Shown one piece after another: positions 1 to 8,159 of a DNA stretch of 64,000 nucleotides. Under the pieces are notes generated by a model. It searched no databases. It worked only from the letters and a program-made list of their open reading frames with translations, and was not told the origin of the DNA. How positions within the stretch are numbered: position 1 is the first letter of the stretch; every line of letters begins with the position of its first letter. The position numbers and the translations under genes were made by a program. This stretch comes from Halostagnicola larsenii XH-48 (GTDB lineage: Archaea > Halobacteriota > Halobacteria > Halobacteriales > Natrialbaceae), in NCBI RefSeq assembly GCF_000517625.1, contig NZ_CP007055.1:372001-436000 (forward strand). Reading direction: 5' to 3'.

Positions 1-834
1 GGTGCGCGTTTCCGATCCGGCGACGGCGTCGGTCACGTCCTGGATCAGTCCCTCCACGCGCTCGAGCGTGTACTCGAGCTCCTCGGTCCGGCGCTCGGCC
101 TCGAGTTCGGCTTCTTTGCGTGCGGTGATGTCGTTCTGGAACCCGACGTAGTTGGTGAGTTCTCCCCGGTCGTCGTAGACGGGTGCGATCGTGACCTCGT
201 TCCAGAACTCGGAGCCGTCCTTGCGGTAGTTCTTGAGTTCGACGGTCACCGGCCGTTCGTCGTCGATCGCGGCTCGCATTTCTCCCACGGCGTCTGGATC
301 CGAATCCGGTCCCTGCAGAATTCTGCAGTTCTCTCCGACGATATCCTCGAACCCGTAGCCGGTGAGTTCCCGATAGGTGTCGTTGATGTAGACCAACGGA
401 TTGTCCTCGAGCGACGGATCGGAAATCGTCACGCCGACCGGCGCTTCGTTGACCGCGCGAGCTTTGACGGCCCTGTCGCTTGCGGGGCTGTCGGTTCCTG
501 CCGGTCGACTGAAGACGATCGTCGCACCGTCGACAGCCCGATGGACGCGCGCGTCGTAGTCCATGTGCTCGAGTTCGACCGTTCGGGCCGTCCCGACCGT
601 CGTCTCGTCGATCTCTTCGCCGAGCGTGCCCCAGGTGTCCCCGAACTCTGCGTCCCCACGCTCGCCGTTCGCATCGTCCGAAAGGCCGAATTCGTCGCGA
701 GCGGCTTCGTTCGCATAAACGATCGCCCCGTCTCTGACCAGCACCACCGGATCGACGACGTGCTCGAGCGCCGCCGGCGCGTTCGATGCCGGATCGGCGT
801 CCCCCTCGGTCAATTCGGTGTCGATCGTATCCAT
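1..834 (-). CDS. LOV/PAS-domain sensor of the Bat type, C-terminus beyond window
   Basis: Partial gene: 278 residues from ATG 834, still open at base 1. A first, degenerate PAS-like region covers about residues 20-110. A second PAS domain (about 125-240) carries the LOV signature GENCRILQG with the flavin-adduct cysteine at residue 170, the paired asparagines in KNYRKDG and FWNE, and the flip glutamine in GFQND (about 233). In known LOV proteins these residues bind flavin and form a blue-light adduct. The final residues (LERVEGLIQDVTDAV) match the linker that joins PAS to GAF and HTH-10 domains in haloarchaeal Bat-like activators, so a DNA-binding C-terminus is likely but unseen. A histidine kinase C-terminus is the alternative. 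A palindrome lies just upstream of the start. Confidence 0.85.
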   Translation of the reverse strand, partial: MDTIDTELTEGDADPASNAPAALEHVVDPVVLVRDGAIVYANEAARDEFGLSDDANGERGDAEFGDTWGTLGEEIDETTVGTARTVELEHMDYDARVHRAVDGATIVFSRPAGTDSPASDRAVKARAVNEAPVGVTISDPSLEDNPLVYINDTYRELTGYGFEDIVGENCRILQGPDSDPDAVGEMRAAIDDERPVTVELKNYRKDGSEFWNEVTIAPVYDDRGELTNYVGFQNDITARKEAELEAERRTEELEYTLERVEGLIQDVTDAVAGSETRT

Positions 835-835
835 A

Positions 836-851
836 CCCTACGGACGTAGGG
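836..851. promoter_or_regulatory. Perfect palindrome upstream of the LOV/PAS gene
   Basis: CCCTACG-GA-CGTAGGG: 7-bp perfect arms around a 2-bp centre, ending 2 bp before the start codon of the leftward sensor gene. The position between the expected promoter and the start suggests an operator, possibly autoregulatory. A short mRNA hairpin hiding the start region is the alternative. The function is inferred from position only. Confidence 0.5.
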
Positions 852-906
852 AAATCCTATGAAGGTGTTGTGGCCCCGCGAACGGACTCGGAACGAGCAC
901 CCCGAA

Positions 907-914
907 TGTTATTA
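907..914 (+). promoter_or_regulatory. Probable TATA box for the zinc finger gene
   Basis: TGTTATTA lies about 24-30 bases before ATG 938. This is the spacing expected for a leaderless haloarchaeal transcript. Confidence 0.4.
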
Positions 915-937
915 CCAACCGCGACCTATGGTAACAC

Positions 938-1132
938 ATGTCTGCCCAACAGCGACGATTCCCATTCGACCGGCTTCGACAGAAGTTCGACGAGACCGAA
1001 CGGCGGTGCCGTCAGTGCGGATTCGTCGACGACGACGGCGGATGGCGCGTCCGGACCAGCGGTGATCGAGTCACCTACCAACACGTTTGTCCATCCTGTG
1101 ATGCCATTGAAACGCGGGAACTTCGGCTGTAA
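938..1132 (+). CDS. Small zinc finger protein (HVO_0649-like)
   Basis: A 64-residue protein with a basic, Arg/Phe-rich N-terminus and two CxxC knuckles (CRQC at about 24-27 and CPSC at about 51-54), forming one zinc ribbon. Small single-ribbon proteins of this type are very common in haloarchaea, where they are linked to growth, motility and biofilm phenotypes, but I cannot assign a specific role. ATG 938 is chosen because a TATA-like element sits about 27 bases upstream, consistent with a leaderless transcript. It diverges from the LOV/PAS gene, so the roughly 100-bp intergenic region probably serves both. Confidence 0.75.
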   Translation: MSAQQRRFPFDRLRQKFDETERRCRQCGFVDDDGGWRVRTSGDRVTYQHVCPSCDAIETRELRL

Positions 1133-1318
1133 CGCCGGTCTGTGACGCCGCCGTCTCGTCCTAGCCCTGCGTCTCCCCTGGCCCCTGCCTCTTTCCCGTC
1201 GAACGCGATCGATCTCACTTCTCGTGGCGTAACCGAAGTTGAGGCGTTCCGTTCCAGCTAGCGATACCGGCTGCGCGGCAACGAAGGCGCTTTAGGCGTC
1301 CGACCGCTTGTCTCGACA

Positions 1319-2398
1319 ATGAGTACTCCCACGCCCGAGGTCTACGAGCAGGGCAAGGGCATGGACGCCCACAATCAGGTGATGCGGGAGATCCGCTCCG
1401 AGAAGGAAGCGAGTTACGACCCGCACGAACCGACCCGCGTCTGGCTCGACGAGGACAACACGCCCGACGGCGTCAAAACGAGCCTGACGATCATCCTGAA
1501 CACCGGCGGCTGTCGCTGGGCCCGCGCCGGCGGCTGTACGATGTGTGGCTACGTCGCCGAGAGCGTCGACGGCGGGAGCGTCCCCCACGACGCCCTGATG
1601 GACCAGATCGACGTCTGTCTCGAGCACGAAACTGCGAACGCCGACGAACCCGCCGACCTCATCAAGATCTACACCTCCGGGTCGTTCCTCGACGAGCGCG
1701 AGGTCGGGGCCGAAACCCGCAGCGCCATCGCCGAGACCTTCGGCGACCGCGACCGCATCGTCCTCGAGTCCCTGCCGGATTTCGTCGACCGCGAGAAACT
1801 CACGGACTTCACCGACGAAGGGCTCCAGACCGACATCGCGATCGGCCTCGAGACCGCCACGGATCGGGTTCGCCACGACTGCGTGAACAAGTACTTCGAC
1901 TTCGCGGATTTCGAGGACGCCTGCGCCACCGCGGCCGACGTCGAGAACGCGGGAATCAAGGCCTACCTGCTGATGAAACCGCCGTTCCTCGCAGAACCCG
2001 AGGCCGTCGAGGACATGATCTCCTCGATCGAACGCTGCGCCGACGTGCCGGGCTGTCACACCATCTCGATGAACCCGTGTAACGTCCAGCGCTACACGAT
2101 GGTCGACCAACTCCACTTCAGGGACGGCTACCGACCGCCGTGGCTCTGGTCGGTCGCACACGTCCTCGAGGAAACCGCCGATGTCGACGCCATCGTCGTC
2201 TCGGACCCCGTCGGGCACGGCTCCGACCGCGGCGCACACAACTGCAAAGAGTGCGACGATCTGGTCCAGAAGGCAATCAAAGATTTCGACCTCCGGCAGG
2301 ACCCCTCCGTCTTCGAGCAGGTTAGCTGCGAGTGCGAAGCGACCTGGGACGCCGTGATGGACCTCGAGAGAGGGTACAATCAGCCGCTGACGCGGTAA
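1319..2398 (+). CDS. raSEA: Archaeosine biosynthesis radical SAM protein RaSEA
   Basis: A 359-residue radical SAM enzyme. The iron-sulfur cluster cysteines are C65, C73 and C76, spaced CX7CX2C (GGCRWARAGGCTMCGY), which is the unusual spacing of the RaSEA/Elp3-like group. RaSEA acts with ArcS to turn preQ0-derived lysine-modified G15 of tRNA into archaeosine, a D-loop base that stabilises archaeal tRNA. The C-terminal part carries further cysteines (HNCKECDD, SCECEATW) conserved in the family. The length fits the haloarchaeal orthologues. ArcS/TgtA is not next to it in this window. It stands alone, with a convergent catalase gene downstream. Confidence 0.9.
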   Translation: MSTPTPEVYEQGKGMDAHNQVMREIRSEKEASYDPHEPTRVWLDEDNTPDGVKTSLTIILNTGGCRWARAGGCTMCGYVAESVDGGSVPHDALMDQIDVCLEHETANADEPADLIKIYTSGSFLDEREVGAETRSAIAETFGDRDRIVLESLPDFVDREKLTDFTDEGLQTDIAIGLETATDRVRHDCVNKYFDFADFEDACATAADVENAGIKAYLLMKPPFLAEPEAVEDMISSIERCADVPGCHTISMNPCNVQRYTMVDQLHFRDGYRPPWLWSVAHVLEETADVDAIVVSDPVGHGSDRGAHNCKECDDLVQKAIKDFDLRQDPSVFEQVSCECEATWDAVMDLERGYNQPLTR

Positions 2399-2417
2399 CG
2401 GCTCGACGGCTGCACAC

Positions 2418-4727
2418 CTAGGCGCGCACTTCTTTCGAATCTCGATCCCAGTGGCGGTGCGCTGCGATCGCGTCGACGAACGCCTCGGCGGCCGCCTCGA
2501 GGTCGTCCCCGTCGGACTCCATCACGACCCCCTGTTCGGAGACGACGCCCTCCTTGGCGTTCGCCACGTCGATTCCCGGCAACTCGACGGCCTCGAGCAG
2601 TTCGGTTCCCCCGCCGACGGCGGCGATCGGTTTCTTGTGCTTGAACAGCTCCGCGACGAAGTGTTTTGCAGTCCCTTGCTCGACGAGCGCGTCGACGCTT
2701 CCTTCGCCGCCGGGGACGTAGACCGCGTCGTACAGCACCGACTCGGTCGTCCCGTGGCTCTCGTCGGCGTCGACCGTATCGCCGTTTGCCGCCTCGACGT
2801 CGCCGAGGAGTTTCGAGACGATCTCGACGCGCGCGCCCTCGTCCTCGAGCGTCGATCGGATCGCCTCGAGGTGGTCGGCGTCGTACCCGTCGTCGACGAG
2901 CACGGCTACCTTCCGCGTTTCGATCGTATCGGGCGTCCGGTTCACCATGCTTAGCGAGGGGTCTTCGTCGTCGTGGTCAGGCATCTCGTCGCCGGGTTCT
3001 TCGGGCGGTTCGACGCCGATCCCTTCCGCGACCCGCGTGGCGAACTCGTGGTCGACGTTGTTGAAGAGGTCGTAGACGGTCCGCTTGCGGATCTCCATGC
3101 GATCGACCTTCCCGAGTTCGAAGTGGGCGGCTTCGACGATGTTCTGTTTTTCCGTTTCGGTCATGCTGTTCCAGAACAGCCGCGCCTGCGAGAAGTGCTC
3201 CTCGAAGCTCTCGGATCGGTTGCGGATCTTTTGCCCGTCGATTTTCTCGGCGAAGTGTTCGTAGCCCCCCTCTTCCTCGGGAACTTCCTCGGGATAGTCG
3301 TCGCCGATCGAGTTCGGTTTGTACGACGCCTTGCCCTGGTTGATCTCCTGGCGCATGAACCCGGCCCGTTGGTTGTTGTGCCGTTCGGCGACCGGCCGGT
3401 TGATCGGAATCTCGTCCCAGTTGGCGCCGTTGAAGCGGTTGAGTTGGGTGTCCTGGTAGGAGAAGAGCCGACCCTGCAAGAGCGGGTCGTTCGTGAAGTC
3501 GATCCCCGGAACGACGTTGCCGGGGTGGAACGCGACCTGTTCGACCTCGGCGAAGAAGTTGTCCGGTCGCTCGTTCAAGACCATCTTCCCGATCGGCCTG
3601 ACCGGGACCTCGGTTTCGGGGATGATCTTCGTCGGATCGAGCAGGTCGAAATCGAACCGGTCGGCCTCGTCCTCCTCGACGATCTGGACGCCGAATTCCC
3701 ACTCGAGTTCGTAGCCCTCGTCGATGACCTCGTAGAGCCCCTCGCGGTTGAAGTCGGGGTTCTTGCCCGCGATTTTCTGGGTTTCGTCCCAGACGAGCTG
3801 GTTCGTGCCGAGTTTCGGTTCCCAGTGGAACTTGACGAAGACCGACTCGCCGTCGTCGTTGACGAACCGGAACGTGTGGACGCCAAAGCCCTGCATCATC
3901 CGGAAGGATCGGGGGAGCGCCCGCCCGGAAAGCAGCCACATGAGCATGTGCGTGATTTCGGGCTTCAGCGAGGCGAAGTCCCAGAAGGTGTCGTGGGCGG
4001 AGGCGGCCTGCGGAATCGCGTCGTCGGGCTCGGGCTTGATCGCGTGGACCAGGTCGGGGAACTCCATCGCGTCCTGAATGAAAAAGACCGGCATGTTGTT
4101 CCCGACCAGATCCCAGTTGCCCTCCTCGGTGTAGAACTTGGTCGCGAAGCCGCGTACGTCCCGTACCGTGTCCGCGGAGCCTCGAGAGCCGACGACCGTC
4201 GAGAACCGGGTGAACACCGGCGTCTTCTGGTCGGAATCTTGCAGGAACGACGCTTTCGTCAGCTCGGAGATGTCGTCGTACTCGCCCAGATCGGGATCCT
4301 CGTAGGGCTGATAGTACCCGTGAGCGCCCGTGCCGCGGGCGTGGACGACCCGCTCGGGGATCGACTCGTGGTCGAACTGGGTCATTTTCTCCCGGAAGTG
4401 AAAGTCCTCCATGATCGTCGGCCCGCGCTCGCCCGCCTTGAGCGAGTTGTCGGTGTCCGTGATCTTGACGCCGTGATCGGAGGTCAGCTGTTCGCCCTCC
4501 TGGTTCTCCCGGACCTCCTCGAGCTGGTCCTGCTTGCTCTCCCCGTCGATTTCGCCGCCAGCGTCGTCGCTCGTTCCGGTCTGTCCCGACCCCGTCTCGT
4601 CGTCGGAACCGCCGTCGGTCATCTCCGTTGGGCTCGACTCGTCGGCCGGTTCTTCCCGGCCCGATTCGGTCTCGGTCGCGTTCGATGGCTCCGCCTCGGT
4701 ATCGTCGTTCGAATCGTGTTCTGACAT
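2418..4727 (-). CDS. katE: Large-subunit monofunctional catalase (HPII/KatE type)
   Basis: A 769-residue heme catalase that disproportionates hydrogen peroxide. After an acidic, low-complexity N-terminal tail (about 1-90) comes the catalase core, with the distal histidine in RVVHARGTGAHGYY (H129) and the proximal heme-ligand region RLFSYQDTQLNRF. The C-terminal 150 residues form the flavodoxin/class-I-glutaminase-like domain of clade 2 large catalases (KVAVLVDDGYDADHL, then VYVPGGEGS and AAVGGGTELL). The start at 4727 (MSEHDSND) is preferred over 4754 because the acidic tail begins there. A TATA-like TTTATACC near 4827-4834 implies a leader of about 70-80 bases. It is transcribed alone and is expected to respond to oxidative stress. 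Confidence 0.95.
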   Translation of the reverse strand: MSEHDSNDDTEAEPSNATETESGREEPADESSPTEMTDGGSDDETGSGQTGTSDDAGGEIDGESKQDQLEEVRENQEGEQLTSDHGVKITDTDNSLKAGERGPTIMEDFHFREKMTQFDHESIPERVVHARGTGAHGYYQPYEDPDLGEYDDISELTKASFLQDSDQKTPVFTRFSTVVGSRGSADTVRDVRGFATKFYTEEGNWDLVGNNMPVFFIQDAMEFPDLVHAIKPEPDDAIPQAASAHDTFWDFASLKPEITHMLMWLLSGRALPRSFRMMQGFGVHTFRFVNDDGESVFVKFHWEPKLGTNQLVWDETQKIAGKNPDFNREGLYEVIDEGYELEWEFGVQIVEEDEADRFDFDLLDPTKIIPETEVPVRPIGKMVLNERPDNFFAEVEQVAFHPGNVVPGIDFTNDPLLQGRLFSYQDTQLNRFNGANWDEIPINRPVAERHNNQRAGFMRQEINQGKASYKPNSIGDDYPEEVPEEEGGYEHFAEKIDGQKIRNRSESFEEHFSQARLFWNSMTETEKQNIVEAAHFELGKVDRMEIRKRTVYDLFNNVDHEFATRVAEGIGVEPPEEPGDEMPDHDDEDPSLSMVNRTPDTIETRKVAVLVDDGYDADHLEAIRSTLEDEGARVEIVSKLLGDVEAANGDTVDADESHGTTESVLYDAVYVPGGEGSVDALVEQGTAKHFVAELFKHKKPIAAVGGGTELLEAVELPGIDVANAKEGVVSEQGVVMESDGDDLEAAAEAFVDAIAAHRHWDRDSKEVRA

Positions 4728-4942
4728 GATAGTGCTCCCTCGAGATGCGGTCACGGGTTCGCGGTCCGTCGACTGTCGACGGCGGTCTCTCCGTGCCCGT
4801 GTTATCTAGCGGGCCATAACCAGCGGTATAAACGCTCGGCACTCCCTTGCAAGCCACGGCCGAGCGGTCGGCGAATCGGCTTCACCGCTGGCGGTCAGTT
4901 ACCGTCCGGTCGCCGAAAAAAGAGCGGTCGTCTCGGAGCCAA

Positions 4943-5623
4943 TCAGGCGCTCTCGAGTCCCCGAAGCACGCCCTGGCCGTCGGTGCCGCCGACGTCGGGA
5001 AGCGTGACGCGTTCGGGGTGGGGCATCAACACCGCCACGGAGTCCCGCTCGCCGAGCACGCCCGCGACGTTGTGTTTCGATCCGTTGGGGTTGGCGTCCT
5101 CGGTCAGCTCGCCGGTTTCGTCGCAGTACCGAAAGAGGACGCGATCCTCGGCCTCGAGTTCCTCGAGTCGCTCGTCGTCGACCTCGTAACGGCCCTCGCC
5201 GTGGGCGATCGGGATCTCGAGTACGTCACCCTCGTCGTAGGCCGCGGTCCAGGGGGTGTCGTCGCGCTCGACGCGGAGATAGACGTGTTCGCACTGAAAG
5301 CGCGCGCTCTCGTTGGTCGTGAACGCGCCCTCGGTGAGCCCCGACTCGCAGCCGACCTGCGCGCCGTTACAGACGCCCAGCACGGGAACGCCGTCGGCGG
5401 CGGCCTCGCGGATCTCGTCCATGATCGGTGACCGGGCCGCCATTGCGCCGGCCCGGAGGTAGTCGCCGTAGGAGAAGCCGCCGGGGAGGACGATTCCCGA
5501 GGTGTCGGCCGGGAGGCCGTCCTCGTGCCAGACGATCTCGGCGTCGATATCGAGGTGAGCGAGTGCGCGTTCGGCGTCTCGGTCGCAGTTCGAGCCGCCG
5601 AACCTGATGATTGAAACAGTCAT
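4943..5623 (-). CDS. purQ: Phosphoribosylformylglycinamidine synthase subunit PurQ
   Basis: A 226-residue glutaminase subunit of FGAM synthase, which delivers ammonia from glutamine to the PurL subunit in step four of purine synthesis. It is a class I glutamine amidotransferase with the nucleophile in GVCNGAQ (C85) and the catalytic His/Glu in MPHPERV (H202, E204). The oxyanion strand PGGFSYGDY is also present. It lies 7 bp downstream of purS on the same strand, so the two are almost certainly one operon. purL is not in this window. The start MTVSIIRFGG at 5623 fits the family N-terminus exactly. Confidence 0.96.
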   Translation of the reverse strand: MTVSIIRFGGSNCDRDAERALAHLDIDAEIVWHEDGLPADTSGIVLPGGFSYGDYLRAGAMAARSPIMDEIREAAADGVPVLGVCNGAQVGCESGLTEGAFTTNESARFQCEHVYLRVERDDTPWTAAYDEGDVLEIPIAHGEGRYEVDDERLEELEAEDRVLFRYCDETGELTEDANPNGSKHNVAGVLGERDSVAVLMPHPERVTLPDVGGTDGQGVLRGLESA

Positions 5624-5630
5624 GGTCGAT

Positions 5631-5885
5631 TCACTCCCGTTCGGCCACGTCGATGTCGTAGTCGTGGATCGTCGGGTTCGCGAGCAGCCGTTCGGCCATC
5701 TCCTCGACCTCCGCTTCGGCGTCGCCCGCGCTCTCGGCCTCGAGGTCAATCTCGTAGCGGTCGGTCGAACGCAGCGCCTCGAGATCGAAACCGAGCCGCT
5801 CGAGCGAGCGTTTTGTGGTCTCGGCCTCGGGATCGAGGACGCCGTGTTTGAGACGAACCGTCACCGTCGCGGTGTAGGCAGTCAT
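5631..5885 (-). CDS. purS: Phosphoribosylformylglycinamidine synthase subunit PurS
   Basis: An 84-residue small subunit that links PurQ and PurL in the archaeal and Gram-positive type FGAM synthase. It shows the family pattern TATVTVRLKHGVLDPEA near the N-terminus, followed by the KRSLERLGFD helix and a C-terminal MAERLLANPTIHDY. The start at 5885 gives the expected length. It is the first gene of a purS-purQ operon and diverges from purU, with about 195 bp between the two starts, which makes shared purine control plausible. Confidence 0.95.
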   Translation of the reverse strand: MTAYTATVTVRLKHGVLDPEAETTKRSLERLGFDLEALRSTDRYEIDLEAESAGDAEAEVEEMAERLLANPTIHDYDIDVAERE

Positions 5886-6081
5886 TACCTGAATCCCCGT
5901 AACCGTGCTCAAAAACCCTTTCGGGTTTGGCCTGTGATACACGTTCGTGGATATTGTCGCTCGCCCTGGGTCACGTGCGATCGGCCGACACTACTTTGAC
6001 CCCGAAAGACAGGGCTTTTCACGATACGTCGCATGAGACGGTACTGATGTTTCGAGATTCGCTCGAGCGGAGGTGGCAGCG

Positions 6082-7029
6082 ATGACGACCGACGTAACTG
6101 AAATCACGGTCGTTGGGGACGACGATACCGGGCTGATCGCCCGAGTGACGAGCCTCCTCTTCGAGCGCGGGATCAATATCGAAGACCTCGATCAGGCGGT
6201 CAGAGACGGCGTTTTTCGAATGTACCTCGCCGTCGATACGAGCGAGATGGTCTGTACGAAGGACACGCTTCGAGAGGACTTGGCCGAGCTGGGGACCGAT
6301 CTCGACCTGGACGTGCAGGTCCGATTCCCCGCCGACCGGGATAACCAGCAGATCGCCGTCCTCGTGACCAAAGAGAGCCACTGCCTTGAGGCGCTGTTCG
6401 AGGCGTGGGCCAACGACGAACTGGGGGCCGACATCGGCGTCGTCATCGGGAACCACGACGACCTCGAGCCGCTGGCCGATCACTACGACGTGCCGTTTCA
6501 CGACATCGGCACCGAATCCGGCCAGCAGGACGAGGAGCGACTCCTCGAGTTGCTCGCGGAGTACGACGCCGACCTGATCGTCCTCGCGCGGTACATGCGG
6601 ATCCTCAGCCCGAACGTCGTCTTCCGGTACGAGGATCGCATCATCAACGTCCACCCCTCTCTGCTCCCGGCGTTCCCCGGCGCGGAGGCCTACCGGCAGG
6701 CCGTCGAGGAGGGCGTCCGCGTCGCGGGCGTCACCGCCCACTACGTCACGACCGACCTCGATCAGGGGCCGGTGATCACCCAGCGCGCCTTCGACGTGCC
6801 CGACGACGCCGATCTGGACGAGATGAAACGCCGCGGCCAGCCGCTCGAGGCAGACGCTTTGCTCGAGGCCGTGCGCCTGCACCTGAACGGGGACGTCTCG
6901 GTCCACCGCGGTCGGACGACGGTCAGAGAAGACGGCGACGACTACCAGCTCGGACTGCCCGAGGAAGTCGACGACTTCGTGCCGGACCGTCCGATCGACG
7001 GGATCGGAAGCGTCGTCGCCGACGAGTAA
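6082..7029 (+). CDS. purU: Formyltetrahydrofolate deformylase-like protein PurU
   Basis: A 315-residue protein with an N-terminal ACT domain (about 5-85) and a C-terminal formyltransferase fold. The catalytic triad of the family is visible: N189 and H191 in INVHPSLLPAFPG and D227 in TDLDQGP. PurU hydrolyses 10-formyl-THF to formate and THF. Because it sits divergently from purS-purQ, a role in one-carbon supply to purine synthesis (or as a PurN-like transformylase) is a reasonable inference. ATG 6082 is chosen over GTG 6073 because GGAGGTG at 6069-6075 works as a Shine-Dalgarno with a 6-base spacer, and GTG 6073 lies inside it. Confidence 0.85.
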   Translation: MTTDVTEITVVGDDDTGLIARVTSLLFERGINIEDLDQAVRDGVFRMYLAVDTSEMVCTKDTLREDLAELGTDLDLDVQVRFPADRDNQQIAVLVTKESHCLEALFEAWANDELGADIGVVIGNHDDLEPLADHYDVPFHDIGTESGQQDEERLLELLAEYDADLIVLARYMRILSPNVVFRYEDRIINVHPSLLPAFPGAEAYRQAVEEGVRVAGVTAHYVTTDLDQGPVITQRAFDVPDDADLDEMKRRGQPLEADALLEAVRLHLNGDVSVHRGRTTVREDGDDYQLGLPEEVDDFVPDRPIDGIGSVVADE

Positions 7030-7130
7030 CGGTTCGCAGAACTGGTCATTTTGTTTCTATGGATGAGAGGGGAGCTCCGTTGCTGGTAAGTACAGGGATT
7101 TATTGCATCAATAGCTGAACTACCGGTCAC

Positions 7131-7526
7131 TTATTCGGGCCCGATAATCTCAACTTTAATTCCTTCTGGATCTTCACAGTAGAGGGCATAGTAGCCGCCA
7201 GCATATGGGTGCTGGTCTTCATACAGAACTCGAGAGTCTGCCCGTTTACGGATGTCCGTAGTCAATTCATCGACTTGTTCACGAGATTCGGCGTGAAACG
7301 CGAGGTGATTCAGGCCAGACGCCAATCGGTCAAACGGATGGTCGGAGTTGTCTGCCTCTGTGACCACAATGTAGGTCGGACCGTTACTCCACTCGTTTTT
7401 TCGTTCGTAGCCGAGTTTGTCCAGAAACCATCCCCAAAAGTCGATCGACGTCGCTAAATCAGCGGTGCAGAGTTCGACGTGGTGTAGATTGCCAGCGTGG
7501 TCAGGGTCTGCGTGATCGTAACCCAT
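7131..7526 (-). CDS. VOC family (glyoxalase/dioxygenase-fold) protein
   Basis: A 131-residue vicinal-oxygen-chelate protein. It has the first beta-alpha-beta module with NLHHVELCTADLATSIDFW, the second with GLNHLAFHAESREQVDEL, and a closing CEDPEGIKVEIIGPE whose glutamate usually binds the metal. The histidines in LHHVEL and NHLAF complete the likely metal site. The substrate cannot be told. The start at 7526 (MGYDHADP) is used; upstream in-frame codons would add nine residues. The gene and its flanks (about 7040-7750) are clearly more AT-rich than their neighbours, which suggests recent acquisition. Confidence 0.8.
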   Translation of the reverse strand: MGYDHADPDHAGNLHHVELCTADLATSIDFWGWFLDKLGYERKNEWSNGPTYIVVTEADNSDHPFDRLASGLNHLAFHAESREQVDELTTDIRKRADSRVLYEDQHPYAGGYYALYCEDPEGIKVEIIGPE

Positions 7527-7752
7527 AGATACCAAACTACGCGAAACCATCAAAAAATCATCTACTGGAGGCGATCAATTTGCATCTGTGGAGTACAACT
7601 TTTCTATTGTGGCAGATATTTGGAAACACTTCAAATATACCTGCTATATCGGATCGATACCAGTAGAACAACACCTTCGTCGCTCCGAAACGTCCGTTTC
7701 ACTTCCCTAGACCACTATCCGCCCCGACGATCCGTTCGAGAATTTCGGGTGT

Positions 7753-7911
7753 TCAGGATTGCCACTCCTCGAGACAGTCGTCATCACAGAAATTGCTGTA
7801 GGCCGCTTCGTCATCCTCGAGGTTCGTCACGACTCTCCTGTTCGGACTCGCCTCGATCGGGTCGCCGCAGTTGTCACACCGTGGTCCGTCGTCGTCCGGT
7901 GAATCAGTCAT
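7753..7911 (-). CDS. Small zinc-binding protein (haloarchaeal DUF7576-like)
   Basis: A 52-residue acidic protein with a CDNC knuckle near residue 12 and a second cysteine pair in NFCDDDCLEEW near the C-terminus, together a treble-clef-like zinc site. The pattern CDNCGDPIEAS...FCxxxCLxxW is common in short haloarchaeal proteins. The function is unknown. The start at 7911 begins an Asp-rich N-terminus; longer versions would run into a non-acidic stretch. The shortness makes it easy to miss in annotation. Confidence 0.65.
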   Translation of the reverse strand: MTDSPDDDGPRCDNCGDPIEASPNRRVVTNLEDDEAAYSNFCDDDCLEEWQS

Positions 7912-8159
7912 TAGCGATACGTGGGCCGAAACGCACTTGAACGAACCTGTTGGGTCAGTATTGGCCACCCGAGAGAGAATCGACAAGTGAGCGTCTATTA
8001 GAGCTGTTCCGCCGTTTATCGCGTTCTGTCTCGAGCGAAGGTTCGAGACTCGAGTCTCGACGTGTGCCTCGAGCGGCGTTCGCGGGCTCGAGGCCGTCGC
8101 GACGCGATAGCCGGACGACGGTCCCGCTTATTAGCTCGGAAACCGTAGCTTGGTACGTT

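Noticed and set aside
2973-4724. A long open frame (583 codons) antisense to the catalase gene
   Set aside because: It is a codon-bias shadow of the catalase frame: valine/aspartate/leucine-rich with no domain, opposite to a gene with clear catalytic motifs.
2977-4857. A 626-codon leftward frame overlapping catalase in another frame
   Set aside because: Arg/Gly/Pro-rich translation typical of out-of-frame reading of GC-rich haloarchaeal genes; no motif.
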